From assembly GCA_963969595.1 (NCBI GenBank), contig OZ018411.1, positions 24,116,545 to 24,180,544 of the forward strand: a DNA stretch of 64,000 bases, given 5' to 3'. Shown piece after piece: positions 10,572-21,998 of the stretch. Positions within the stretch are counted from its first letter, which is position 1; each line of letters begins with the position of its first letter. This stretch comes from Neckera pumila. Taxonomy: Eukaryota; Streptophyta; Bryopsida; Hypnales; Neckeraceae. The position numbers were made by a program, and so were the translations under genes. A model generated the notes under the pieces. It saw only the letters and a list, made by a program, of their open reading frames with translations, ran no database searches and was not told the origin of the DNA.

Positions 10572-11495
10572 CCCCTAAAGGACCAACATGCCTTTTTTGG
10601 CTGTATAGAAATTTTGGGTAGGTACGTGTGACTAGAGATATCCATATTTGAGGCTGAAATTTTAATAGAAGGTGGGGGCGAGGAATATCTTCATGTGTAC
10701 CAAGTTTCATGACATTTTGAAATACAAGTCAAAAGTTGTGACCTAATATGTTACTTTTTTTCGTAACCGGGCAGTTTGGGCAGATAAAAAAAAATCATTT
10801 TTTCCGGAACTTTTTTTTTGAAATTGGTTCTCTAGATTTATATACACTTAAAAAGCTTTGAGTCACTCCATTTCAATCAATGAGTCAAAAGTTATGAGGG
10901 TTTTTGAATTGCGGGCAGTTATGGATTCTCTACTCTAAAAAAAACTTTAAAGCCGTTTATTTAACTCAATTTTCAATATTTTTGGAAAAAAATAAAATCC
11001 TAGGATGTAGATTGATTATTACAACATTACAACCGTTGGGATTGGCATTTTTGAATTCCATGATTAAATTTTTAACAATTTAGTATTTTGAATCATTTTC
11101 TACTTCTTTCTACTTACTATTATTTTCCTATATGTTGTACAGTTCCAAATGATGTGAAATTTTTCAAGCATATAGACAACTTGTTTAGAAAACTGAATTC
11201 AAAGAAGCACCACCTTTATCGGCATTTTTCCATTGAAAAGTGAGCTTGCAAAGTGCAGCTGCCCGGTTTTTCGCAGGATTGAAAAAATGGTTTTCAAGAC
11301 TTTGAATGCTTATATCTTATGATCCACACGGTGGAATTTTCTGAAATTTTTACCACATGTTTTCAAAATATCATACTACAAGATCCTACGGTTACATGTG
11401 TCAAAAATTGTTTTTTTCCAAAAATTTGGTAGTTGTATTAGAAATGGCAGTTTTGGAGCGTTTTTGGTGATTACATAGTCATGAAACTTTAGGGG
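10572..11495 (+). mobile_element. TTAA-flanked MITE, family A1
   Basis: The 924 bp element begins CCCCTAAAGGACCAACATG and ends AAACTTTAGGGG, flanked by perfect TTAA at 10568-10571 and 11496-11499. It is near-collinear with 3977-4899 along its whole length. Terminal inverted repeats are short (about 9 bp). There is no coding region. Confidence 0.82.
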
Positions 11496-11499
11496 TTAA

Positions 11500-13339
11500 T
11501 ACTTTCATTGCTGCAAGAAAGAACTACGGAGTAATGTTTAAGAGTAGAGGGAAATTATCATATAGTGATATCTTGTATCTTATTTTGTTGTTTGTATCCA
11601 AAATGTAAAAAGTCATGGTATCTAATATAATTCTATTGTGTGGTCATAGTAAAAATGCCATTTTAAGAATGTCAAATATGATTTCTAACTCCTAAAAGAT
11701 CAAGTTATGCATCTAACAAAAATTGTCAAAAATTGTAATTTTACAATATATTGAAAAGAAATGTACCATACAAAAATGTACTAGACTATATTTGTATTCC
11801 AAACAAAACTTCATAGTTTTCATATGCTTCATTATATATAGCCCTCAATATAGCATCACAAATTAAAATTAAAAAAAAAAATCTCTATAGAACAATTGTT
11901 CTGGAAGTGGCCTAGAAAGAACTGAGGTGGATTCCTCATAGTCAATTTATAAGGGATCTTTTTCAATTTTTGACATGAGTTGGGATAAATGTTCACTTTT
12001 AAATAATACTATGTTTTGGCTTGATTAACCCCTACATGACCATGAGTGCAGATTTTGAACAATGAATGAATGGAAACACATCCTAAACTCACCGAAATGC
12101 ATTTTTTCATCCATCAGTTTTGTTTGAAGATTCTTATATTTGTTCTTTAACATTTGAACAGTTCAGATTATAAAGATTTTGCTTTGCAAATATTCTATAA
12201 TTCAAAAGGTGTCGGAAGGTCTAGCATCAAAAAGTAACTTTTCAATTAAAAAAATCACCCTTTAAAAATGACTTGAATAAAAAATCAAATAGAAATCTTC
12301 AAAAATCACTATAATTAGAACTCAATGTTTTGAACTTGTAGAAAAAAATCTTTTAAAAATCATAAATATCCAGTCTCCAATTGATATTAGAAAGAATTTC
12401 CAATTTCTGGCTTCAAATTTTATTGAAATATTGGTATGTATTTCTGTTGATCTAACCATATGGATGTGATCTATTAATAGCATTTTACAACTATTGTCTG
12501 AGAATCATCATCAAATATTCTTCTAAGTTTCATTTTATAATAGATCTTCACAACTTTAGAAATTTGAACACCCCTTTAAATGCCCAATTCAAAACTATAT
12601 TGTTCCAAAAAAACAAGTAGGAAGGGAAACTTGGAGGAGCTTTGTGCAAAAGTCCTCTTCTACTTTTAGAATGTAGCACATATGTATCTAACGTGACATA
12701 GTATTTAATGGTATGGAAAAAATACTATTTATAGAACGAAATCTCAATTTAAGAAGTGTCAAAGTTTGCAAACCTTGTTGAGCAAGACTAGGAAAAAAAT
12801 TAATGTCAAATTTCTAATGCTATAATTGGACAATCAATACAATAAAAGTTTCCAAACAAACTTTATCCATTTTCATAGCTTATAATTTACTACTCATTGA
12901 ATCAATATTATAGAAAGTGATGTAAGAGTAAAAAAATGTACAATTTAACCAATAATGGAGATGAATCAAATATATTAAAATGGTCAAAGTTAATTGTAGT
13001 GAACTTAAAGTTGGGTGAATGTTATAATATAATCTTACACATGTCTTTTGTTTATTATAAAAAATTTCCTTACCTTGGTATTTAAACTTTATATTTGTTA
13101 GTAGTAAAAGTATGAGATCTAATGGCATAAGTCCATCCAGTTCCTAATTTCTTTGTGCATCTTTAGCCCATCCATATTGATGCTTACTTTGCTACTTCCT
13201 ATTACCTCTAAAGGAGCACAATATGTTTTGGTCAAAAATTGTCATTTTCTTGCACATTAAAAATAGGTGTATGTGTATGTGTCTCGGTTTCCTGCACCAC
13301 AGGAGCAAGTATGGTAGGAGTCTGCTATTGTAGCAACCT
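11500..13339. other. AT-rich intergenic sequence
   Basis: No gene is supported. A TTAACCCCTACATGACC at about 12024 and an ACCTCTAAAGGAGCAC at about 13206 resemble ends of TTAA elements, but no matching partner ends were found, so they may be fragments. Confidence 0.4.
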
Positions 13340-14525
13340 TTTGTACTAGAGAACGCGCCGTGGAGGGCCATTTTGCCCTGTAGGCGGATTCATGGGCAAG
13401 CCTGAGAGGGCGAGCCCTGGCCCACGAGCAGGGCAGAATGCGCCCTCCATAGCGTGTTCACTGGTGTGCAGAGTAATGCTTTGCCGTTCCCATGGCATAA
13501 TCAACATAGCAATGGCAGAATAGGGCCCTGGCACAATAGACTCTCTGCGTTGTTCATTCTGCACTAAAATTTTTCCCAATAAACGCTTGAATCGGTAGGG
13601 AGTGTTCTTAACGAGCTCATGCCCCGCTATTTGAAGGCCAGGGTGAACCGACCCCTTGCTTGTCCCGCCCAAGTCATTCTAGAGGTGCAGATAAAAAAAA
13701 AATCTCCTATTTTGTACTTGATTAAGTTACCTTCTAAGTTACACCTCTGCTAGCTAATTTGGGGTCTCCGATTGCAAATATGAACTCAAAATTTCGAAAT
13801 TTTTCTCTTGCGTGAAAAATTAAAAATTTCAGCGTTTTTCCTTGGGGATGCACGAGGGGTTGGTTCACCCTGCCCCCATTTGAACCACGTAACAGATGGA
13901 GTGTTTCTGTGGTCCTCTTGAATTCCATCAATCCATCAATGCGGGGCCATTGTGGCCTGCCTGCACAACATTTCATGCATTGGGTCCATAATCCCATAAT
14001 CCCTGAGAAGTTCCAGGAAAGTTCCGGTTGGAAAGTTGTCTGGTTGCCGTAGGCCCTCTGGTACTCGACTCCATTTGAAGGCCCTACTTGGCCAAGACTG
14101 GGTTCCAAGACTCCCTTCGCAAACGGCCCGTCCGTACTGATCCAGGTGGAAACAATTCTATTGGCTTTTGACACAAATGGAGGGTTGGGGACGGAGTTCC
14201 AAGGCACTGCATGGCACGCACAAAAAGGGTGCCATGCATAACCATGTATGGACGGGCTGGTCTCTGTGGAAATCATCCTTTTTGATACAGGGTGCATCAT
14301 CTACTTTAAGAAAGCCCAAAGTACTCATTCAAGGACAAGCTACTATTCAGTTGAAGGCCTCTCCTTTTTGTACGAAATTCCAAGGATGAACAATCGCACT
14401 TCTATCCTACATACAAAGATTCTTTGTCATTCATCGCACACTTAGTGTCTGCGGTAGCGTTACTGGATTAATAGCTCTTCATGCCAGGTTCCGATGATAC
14501 ATGATTTCAGTTGGATGCCCCCACC
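13340..14525. other. GC-richer island with a foldback arm, no recognisable gene
   Basis: Minus-strand frames of 108 and 188 codons (13346-13672, 13734-14300) and short plus frames overlap one another. None has a domain I know. About 13686-13850 (TCTCCTATTTTGTACTTG, then GCTAGCTAATTTGGGG) matches the left arm of the foldback 35917-36374, so the 188-codon frame runs through repeat sequence and is probably not a gene. Confidence 0.45.
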
Positions 14526-14527
14526 TA

Positions 14528-14964
14528 AGGTAGATCAACCTATTACCACCTTGATTTGCAATTTGACTATCTTGGGGCCAATTCCATGAGAGACATATAT
14601 TTTTCAGAGGTGTGCGCATGTTTCATGAATCAAACCCAAGTGAAATTATAATTTTCTGATCAAAATTGTAATTTCTGTGAATTTTTGAAGTGTTCAGCCC
14701 TAAATTACTAAAGCGCCCGTGACTAGGGTCATAAACGCCCTAATAACAACCCATAACCACCTTCTTATGTCCCTATAAGCATCTAGGTATTCACCAATTA
14801 GCTATTGCCACATTACCCTAAATGACATAAATGCACTAACTTTGTCAGATTTCCTAGTAGAATTGGCTCACTTCTGGATAGATTTGGATGGTGGAATGGG
14901 TGGAAATGGGGCCAAAAACAGGGTGGCGGAAATGGGTTGGAGACGGAATTAGGCTGGTCTACCT
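14528..14964 (-). mobile_element. TA-flanked MITE, family T1, inverted copy
   Basis: Reverse-complement copy of 1556-1981 along its whole length, with TA on both sides (14526-14527, 14965-14966). Ends are AGGTAGATCAACCTA and TAGGCTGGTCTACCT. Confidence 0.78.
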
Positions 14965-15283
14965 TAAGTGAAGGTGGTTGAATTTGCAATGGATTGGGGA
15001 TATTGTATGTGTAGGTCAGTTTTGGAAATAAATAGGGAGAATTTGGATTGTCTCTTTAATTCTAAAAAATCTACAACTATTTTTGAAAATCTCAAAAAAT
15101 TTCATTGTTGCTAGTTCTGAATATCCAAAAAATATTCTTGAGAAAATTTAGAAAAAGGAACACATTTATGCAAGAATAGAAAAAATCAATCCAAAATTAA
15201 GAATGTGGAAAAATTAGAAAAAACAAAGTGCTGAAAGCCAATAAATCCAAATCAAGTTACCGAACTATCGAATTACAAAACAT

Positions 15284-15402
15284 TAGAGGAGATTTGGGGG
15301 TCTAAAAGGGCTGTGAGTTCCCCTGTATTCCCGGACTGCAATTGCAGCAGTTGGTTGATATAGCACAGCGATTTCCATGTCATTTTTTATTTATTTTTTA
15401 AA

Positions 15403-15453
<51 letters not shown>

Positions 15454-15590
15454 TAATATTTTTAATTTTTTAGTTTTTTTTTTTTAATTTTGAAAAAAAA
15501 AAAATTGACATGCTTGTATCGCCGTTCATTGAATCTGCCTAGATCGGAGAACGGGCCTACGATGGCCCTCCAAGGCCCCTCTAATGACTA
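15284..15590 (+). mobile_element. ATTAGAGG MITE with AT-rich core
   Basis: Ends are CATTAGAGGAGATTTGGGGG and the imperfect inverse CCTCCAAGGCCCCTCTAATG. It is absent from the matching sequence at 690-905, so it is a real insertion. The core holds the long AT microsatellite. A related element with GGACTGTGAGTTCTC near its left end is at about 45229-45717. The superfamily is unknown to me. Confidence 0.6.
15405..15450. repeat. (AT)23 microsatellite
   Basis: Uninterrupted AT dinucleotides over about 46 bp, inside the ATTAGAGG MITE. It can form a cruciform hairpin. Confidence 0.95.
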
Positions 15591-15645
15591 AACTATTTCA
15601 GCAACAAGATGTCAAAACTGACTTACTTATATAATAGCCTACTTT

Positions 15646-16609
15646 CGATTTGAAGTTATTGTCTTGAGTGTAAGTTTTGAAACCTGGTAAGGTAGTCTTG
15701 CTCTAAAAGCGACCGTTTAAAGTAACCTCACCTAAAATGGCATAAATAAGCTCTCTGGCATGACCAATATCTTCTAGAAAATGCCAACAATCATTTTTGT
15801 ATATTGATAAAGGATTATGAATTAAAATGCAAGTGGTTTCATAATTTTTGGACACATTGTGAATTAGTTACAAAAAATTTCAAAAATGAAAAGTGTAAGG
15901 TGCTAAAAATATCATGCAGATGATGCCAAAATCCATTTAATGTACAAGAATAAATGGCACTAGTAGTATCATAGCATGTCTTAGAGAAGATGTTCAAACA
16001 ACAGAAGTATATCTAAAATCGACCACTTGTCAAGTTGCCACCTCCACAATATTATACATAGAGCTACACAATAATCAAAATGGGCCTCAACTCCACCTTG
16101 CAATTGTCCTTGTAATGTGCACCATTTTGGATATCCTCTATGATCATTTTTCCTTCAAAAATAGGGGTCGAATTTGAGGAGTGGTCCATTTTAGATGTTA
16201 TTACTTTAAGGGCTGGTCCGCCATTTTCATGGGCTTTTGTAAGCAAGAAGATTTTTAACTCATTTTTTAGAAAAAGAGAAATAGGTGCAACATGTAACAC
16301 AAATGATTTCATATTTTTTGAAGCATTATTGTAGTACTTATGAATTTTCAAACATTTATGTTGTAGGCACTTATTTGTAATTCCGTAGGTCTCCCAAAAT
16401 CCATCCATTTGCAACTTGTAAAGAGACATGGAAAGCCAAGGAGAATAATTGGCTCTTGCAACAATTAATAGTTTATCCTTGATCCATTCAATGACTAAAG
16501 AGTTCAATTTAAGGACCACCTCATTTCCATTCTAGAGCTAATTATAGAGTTAATTTGAAAAAAATGGTGGCTTTCAGATTAGACTACCTTATTACAATCT
16601 TCATCACTA
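15646..16609. repeat. Intergenic with dispersed repeat shared with 35553-35935
   Basis: About 15813-16216 matches 35553-35935 in the same orientation: AAAATGCAAGTG-TT-CATAA, GACACATTGTGAATTAGTTA, GACCACTTGT, GTTGCCACCTC, and TTTCAAAAATAG blocks. A 151-codon minus frame (16064-16519) crosses the repeat and is not credible as a gene. The sequence outside the repeat is featureless. Confidence 0.55.
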
Positions 16610-18993
16610 CACTAAAAAATATATTTAGTGTTGGATTGCATTTAGTGTAATTACTAGCCTACCCCACCCAACACTAAATCTAAACTTTGGAGTAACTAGT
16701 GTAGTGTTAGACTTGAATGCGCCGCCTTCGCCTTTTCTTCCCTTCTACCTTCCCCTTGCTTGGTCTTCCCTTGCAATCGGACTTTGTTTGCCTCTCTCAC
16801 CCATCACATCGTCCCCTCCCACGCGATCCTCATTCTCAACTTGGTCTCTCTTCCCTTCTGCCGTTGCTCTCCTCCTCGCGATCCAACAAGTGACGGATTT
16901 TTTTTTGTGGGGTGGAGGTGGAGGTATACTCCGATGGTTCCCGCTGCTCCGGCGTTGTTTGAATCTCTCATCGCTTCCTGCCCGACTGCAGCTCTCGCCT
17001 CCCGATCTGCCCAACTGCAGCTCACGCCTCTTAATCTGCCCGACTGCGCCCACGCCTCTTGATCTGCCCGATTGGCACTCCTTTGAGCAGATTTTGACCT
17101 GTCGTCGTTTTTTTTGTTTTTTTTAACTCTCGCTTGGCACTGCACGAATTCCGTCATGACTGCCCTCCCAGTTAATTCCACACCTTGACGTTTGCAACAG
17201 GTTTCCACCATTGTTGTCCGCAAGCACATCATCACCTGGATGGTTCAAGATGAAATTGCACATGGCATCTGTGGGCTCTACATCCGCACAACTACTGCGT
17301 TTCCAGAGCATTTTCGTGCTCAAAGGAGTGCCAACCTTGTCCGGGCTTCTCGTTGGTGGGCTCAACGTCAACAATTTTGCAATGAAGGAGAAGCAGATAT
17401 ACAATCTCCACCAATTTCATGCACTAGGAACCGGATGGGAGGGCGAAAACAACTCCACCCAAAGGCAAGTCTAGGTTGTGGTGTCAAGCGATCTCAATGG
17501 GTACTTTAGATCTACCCTGAGCTCTTGAATGCATTTGACCAATTTAGAAAAGCTGGAGTCAAATTCTCATCAAAATTGCTAAAATTGAATAGCTATGTTG
17601 ATCTTGATGGATCCTACCTCTCCAGATACAGCCCAATGTTGTGATCCTAAAGACAATGTCCTACTCACGTCAAAGTTGACCCCAATTTGGATTCAACAAT
17701 TTATGCATGTGCACAACATTGTTTTGTTGTCACAACGTAGATGTTTGACTTGTAGTTTCGAGAAGGAACTACAAATCAAAATGGCAACAGTTTGCCATCT
17801 AGGTGTGCTACATAGGGGGTTCCAAACCAATGTTTTTGATGAAAATCTGATGGAAAACATTGACGAAACTCATTTTGTTGTGAATTTAGACAATGGTCGA
17901 ACGTTGGGATTTAGGGGGGACAACAGTGTCAAGTACGCCGAAGTGGTTTCCGGTGGAGACTCTATGACCATGGTCATTAGAATCTCTGGAGGGCGTCGAT
18001 CTATGATTGAAGCCCCCATGTTCATTTTTACCAATTCCAACAGCAATTACCCTATTCGGGGCTTGGAAGACAATATTCCAGGGATATACTATAGAACCAG
18101 AACTAAAGGCTGGATGGACCAAGCCTTTTTTTGCTGAATTCTTCGCTGAACTCCAAGCCTTCCAAGCCGATGTTCATGGCCGCACAAAAGTCATTTGGGT
18201 TGATAATTGTGCCGGCCATAACATGACTCCAAGCTTAACGGCTGTTTTGGAAGCAAAACAAGCCAATCTTAGGTATTTACCACCTTATTCGACCCATTTG
18301 TGTCAACCAACAGACACATTTATCATCTCCAAGGTCAAGGACGCTTGGCCCAAGCAATGGGAAGTGAAGAAGGTTGAGCTCAATGCAAGCAATGCTTGGC
18401 AAAATACTCCTCGAGCTGATGGACAGTGGTCAGGAAAGCTCACAAATCCGGGAAAATCATTTTTCCTACACCTGGCTGCAGATAGCGTTGAAGATGTGAA
18501 TAAAGAGGTAGATTGTGATAATATGTCATATGTTAGGAAAGCTATGATTAGATTAGGTATGGACTTGAGTGTTGATGGCACTTGGAGTTTCAATCAACTC
18601 TTTCCACATCTGCAGGAAATTATAGCCAAGCATAAACCATACTTCCAAGGCCAACAAGTTTCAGCACAAATATGAAATCTGTATTTTTTTTATTATATCT
18701 AAATATGAATTTCTTTTTTCTTATTTGATGTTCAAAGACTTCCTTCATTACAAATATTTTTCACATTTTCTACTTCTTCCATCATTTTCCTTGTCTTCGA
18801 TCTTTTCCTTTGCAAATTCATTTTTTTAATATGTTCTAACATTAAATGTAAACATTTTTTGGATTTCAAATTTACCATAGAGTATAATTAGTGTTAGAAA
18901 TAACATTTAATGTTACTTAATTTAGTAGGCTTAATGATATTTAGTGTCATGGTTCGTAGATAGTGTTGCTAACACTAAATATAATTTTTAGTG
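16610..18993 (+). mobile_element. Tc1/mariner-type DNA transposon, full length
   Basis: The 2384 bp element has inverted ends CACTAAAAAATATATTTAGTG and CACTAAATATAATTTTTAGTG, about 23 bp with one mismatch, flanked by TA (16608-16609 and 18994-18995). Subterminal regions on both sides carry many TTTAGTGT/ACACTAAA motifs, possible transposase binding sites. It contains one transposase reading region (17192-18675) and a GC-richer leader at 16700-17190 that may be the promoter and 5' untranslated region. TA target, size and a DDE transposase fit Tc1/mariner. It cannot move by itself now because the transposase is broken. Confidence 0.85.
17192..18675 (+). pseudogene. DDE transposase (Tc1/mariner superfamily), broken
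   Basis: The N-terminal part (17192-17509) has a helix-turn-helix-like stretch ending NLVRASRWWAQRQQF. The catalytic part carries NIDETHFVVN (first Asp), VIWVDNCAGHN (second Asp) and HLCQPTDTFIISKVK (third acidic position, Asp), in that order, so the DDD/E core is recognisable. As I recall, the text around the first Asp (ETHFVVNLDNGRTLGF) resembles transposases common in oomycetes. Damage seen: an in-frame TAG at 17507-17509; a frame change between about 17640 and 17660; and a further one at about 18123-18129, where a run of seven T puts the reading off by one. The last break separates the first Asp from the other two. It lies entirely inside the transposon 16610-18993. Function as a cut-and-paste transposase is family knowledge; inactivity is inferred from the breaks. 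Confidence 0.8.
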
Positions 18994-18995
18994 TA

Positions 18996-19384
18996 CCATA
19001 CCACTCACATTGGTGGCATTTAACTTAAAAAGAGGCACAATGGAGAATCCTCACTCTCTAAATTCATTGAAGATATGCATATAGAAGAAGGTACATGGAT
19101 AATCAAGAAGGCTTCATTGAAATTGCTAAAGAATCTTATATTTGCCAAGGGTGAGGGAAGTGCATTATATGGTCTACCTCTTTTGTGCAAGAGATTCTTC
19201 AAAGATTAGCTCAGTATGCACTTTACTAAAAACACTAGCTTTTACACCAATCTAAAAAATACATAGCATTTGTGCATTGAAAAATAAAATAAAACCAACT
19301 ATTAATTAACTATCAATTTTTTGAAATTAATCTCTAAACTCAAAACGGCTAAGCCTGAGCATTACTAACAAAAAAATCCACATA
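18996..19384. other. Intergenic, nothing recognised
   Basis: AT-rich sequence between the mariner-type transposon and a degenerate A2 element. One 60-codon minus frame only. Confidence 0.4.
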
Positions 19385-20222
19385 ATTATGACATAATTTT
19401 TTTCAATTGATTCTATATTAAATTATATTTTTATCTCTATGAAAATCTTTTATTCTTTCCATTTGGGTTAGTCGCGTGAAAGTTATGAATCTTCTTGTTT
19501 TGTGGGCAATCATAACATCTTCTTGAGAAAATAATGTATTGGATTTGTTTTATGATTCAATTTCCAAAATTTTCCAAAATTAAAAGGTTCACAAGGTTTA
19601 GGATGCTAGAACAATTTTACAATTGAAATCTGTGTGTTTTAATAATATTTTAGAACTATTATTGGTTTAGTTTTTCTTTCAATCTTGTACTTGCTTCTAT
19701 TTAACAATTTTTAAAGAATGAAAATCAAGTGCTTTTAAAGTTGAAAACCCCCAAGTTGTCAATTCAATTCTTCAACACAAAATATTCTTAAAACCAAAAT
19801 CTTTAGTGCAAAGATTTTAAGTAAAGAAGATTCAATGTCAACTAATTTAATCGTAGAAGGAGCAAAAAAAACTCATTATCTTCACTTTAAACACGAATAT
19901 CTTGCAATCTACATGGTCAAACTTTTTGGAACTTTTCCCACACATTCTTATACTAGTCTAGTGCAAGATTCTATAGTTAAGGGCCTCTTCACACTATGGC
20001 CGTCCAAGTCGAGAGGCCGTGAGATTGTACAATATGATTGGTGGAATTGACGGACCCTTCAATATGATTGGTGGAAACGACGGACTCTCGACTTGGACGG
20101 CCATAGTATGAAGAGGCCCTAAATATGAAAAAAAGTTGTAAGTTTTTTAGCTCTTTGTAATATATTGAAATATTAGTTTTGTGAATGCTTTTTGATGACA
20201 AATTGGGCCTTGGAACCTTAAG
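19385..20222 (+). mobile_element. Degenerate TTAA-family A2 copy, interrupted
   Basis: Collinear with 7146-8056 (for example GATTCTATA...AAATTATATTTTTATCT, GTGAAAGTTATGAATCTTCTTG, TGTCAATTCAATTCTTC, ATCTTGCAATCTACATGG). The right end reads GGGCCTTGGAACCTTAAGG, a decayed version of the family end, and the left end is not intact. A Tourist-like MITE sits inside at 19981-20119. It also supplies the unoccupied site for the element at 57913-58525. Confidence 0.65.
19981..20119 (+). mobile_element. Tourist/Harbinger-like MITE with TAA duplication
   Basis: The 139 bp foldback begins GGGCCTCTTCACACTATGGC and ends with its inverse GCCATAGTATGAAGAGGCCC, with arms of about 38 bp. TAA lies on both sides (19978-19980, 20120-20122). 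GGGCC ends and a TWA duplication are classic for Tourist-type PIF/Harbinger MITEs. The loop contains a short direct repeat, CAATATGATTGGTGGAA. It interrupts an A2 element. Confidence 0.85.
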
Positions 20223-21356
20223 GTCAAAGAATCTATTGTATTTAGGAGGATACAATCACCATCTTTTGAAACTTTGGTGATGATATCTAAAGACAAACAT
20301 TCATAAACCTCCAGAAATTATTTTTATTTTAGAATTTTTCTTCTATTTTTAGTCCATTATTATTGAAAAGCTCAAAGTTGCCCATCTAGTGCCCATGATA
20401 CAAAAAGAGTTAGACCATTGTACATTCACCAGTAAATAAAGCTTTTGCCAATTGGTTGATGTCACTGAAGCTACTGTAACTCCCCCTAATCTGCAAATGG
20501 AATGTTCGAAGATTACTGTTTTGTAAGAACTTTAATTCAAATAGTTTGCAGAACATAAAATGCACATATTCATGGAGTCAATGGATATTTATAAGACAAT
20601 TAGCTATAATTGATTTGTCATTTAGAAGACGAATCCTTTACTTTTAATAAGTGAAGCTAGAATGTGTCTATATAAAGTAGTATAATGAGAAATTTAAGTT
20701 ATTATGTATTGCTTATGTCTAAGTGTGCATAGACGGCAATGGTGGCAAAATTAGTGTGACGCTTTAGTAATTGGGTATTTTTGAGTTACATGTTGGCCAA
20801 TAGTTTTTGAAGGACTACATTTTTTAATGCACATTGCTTATACAGATAAATTATTACTTAAATGATCATTTTAAAACAAGTTTGGGAATAAAGTAACACT
20901 TAAAAAATTAAGAATATATTAATAAACTTATAGGAACTTTAATGTATGTATAAGCTATTTTTTTTTTGAAAATTTGAAAAAATGTAGCATTTAAGAGATT
21001 TTGGGATTTAAAAATCTTCTTTCAAAATTGTATGAAAGTAGATTTTGGCTAAAAACCCAATGTGAATTAGATGACAAATAAATATAAATATAAATACAAA
21101 TAAATATATAAAAGATGAGTTTTCTTACACTTGCCCCTTACATTGGTAGATTAATTAAAAAAAGGCATCTACTCAAACTTCCGCAAGGTAGCTTCTCTAT
21201 AGTCACAATAGAAAGCCCTCATTCTCCAATTTATTGAGGAAAATGTGAGATGAGTGGCCAACCAAAGTTCGTCCTCCAATTTGTTGAAGAATCTTGTACT
21301 CACCCTTAGAGATGTGAGGCGCGTCCCCCATTTGATAGATTCTTAATCCCTAATGA
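20223..21356. other. AT-rich intergenic sequence
   Basis: No ORF of interest and no repeat recognised in this window. Confidence 0.4.
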
Positions 21357-21448
21357 TCCAAAGGGAATACACTTTCAAAATATGCCAAAACTGCCAAAAA
21401 AGTGAACAATTTATGTGCCTAGAAAATGGTCACTGGGTTCATTAGGGT
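21357..21448 (+). mobile_element. Short TTAA-flanked element
   Basis: The 92 bp element begins TCCCTAATGATCC and ends GGTTCATTAGGGT (near-inverse), with TTAA at 21353-21356 and 21449-21452. The right TTAA is also the left flank of the next element. It is possibly a deletion derivative of a TTAA family. Confidence 0.55.
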
Positions 21449-21452
21449 TTAA

Positions 21453-21583
21453 GAGCAACTCCATTGCAACGTGGGGAAGCAACACTTTAAAATGCTGTGC
21501 ACCATTCATCTTCTAACATCTTCTATGATCAATGGTGCAGAACATTTAAAGTGTTGCTTTTCCATGTTGCAGTGGGGCTACTC
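21453..21583 (+). mobile_element. Short foldback MITE, GAGCAACTCC ends
   Basis: The 131 bp element has arms of about 45 bp: GAGCAACTCCATTGCAACGT at the left, pairing with ATGTTGCAGTGGGGCTACTC at the right, and a shared AAGCAACACTTTAAA block. TTAA lies on both sides (21449-21452, 21584-21587). It could be a TTAA element or a TTA/TAA element whose flanking base happens to match. Confidence 0.7.
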
Positions 21584-21597
21584 TTAATAAGTCACTA

Positions 21598-21995
21598 AGG
21601 TCGGACCACCTATATCTAATCACTTAAGCTCCTTTGGCGCAAATGGTGAGCAGTTGAATGCAATGGAGATTTTTTCCAAGTAGGGATATAGAAAATACTG
21701 AGATTGCAAAATTTTCAGATTTTTTTTTACAAAACTGAAATTTCTGTCCATTTGGAGAGCCAAAAAGTGTTCCGAACCAATTCCCAATCTCTAAAGTCTT
21801 CCAATTCCGATCACTCAAGAACTAGCTTCCTACTATCAATTTTCTTGTTACTTTTTGCATACTTTAGGACATGTATCATGATCTTACTAGTTCCAAACTT
21901 AAAAAAGAGAAAAAAACACATTACAAGCCTTGATTGGAAATAAGGGCACTACCGGTTGAGAATTGGTCCCTGGTTGGAAATGGGTGGTCCGACCT
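21598..21995 (+). mobile_element. TA-flanked MITE, family T2
   Basis: The 398 bp element begins AGGTCGGACCACC and ends with the exact inverse GGTGGTCCGACCT, with TA at 21596-21597 and 21996-21997. Its first bases resemble the T1 family (AGGTNGA), so the two may be related. Small frames inside are not credible genes. Confidence 0.75.
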
Positions 21996-21998
21996 TAA

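Larger units (their letters stand above)
15065..15645. repeat. Inverted dispersed repeat interrupted by a MITE
   Basis: Reverse complement of about 690-905. The match runs from 15065 to 15283, stops, and resumes at 15591 with ACTAAACTATTTCAGC. The interval 15284-15590 is the inserted element listed separately. Confidence 0.6.

Noticed and set aside
13734..14300. 188-codon minus frame
   Set aside because: It crosses an arm of the foldback repeat family, overlaps plus-strand frames and contains no recognisable domain.
16704..17126. 140-codon plus frame at the start of the mariner-type transposon
   Set aside because: Pro/Ser/Leu-rich, overlapped by open frames on the other strand, and not in frame with the transposase; more likely leader sequence.
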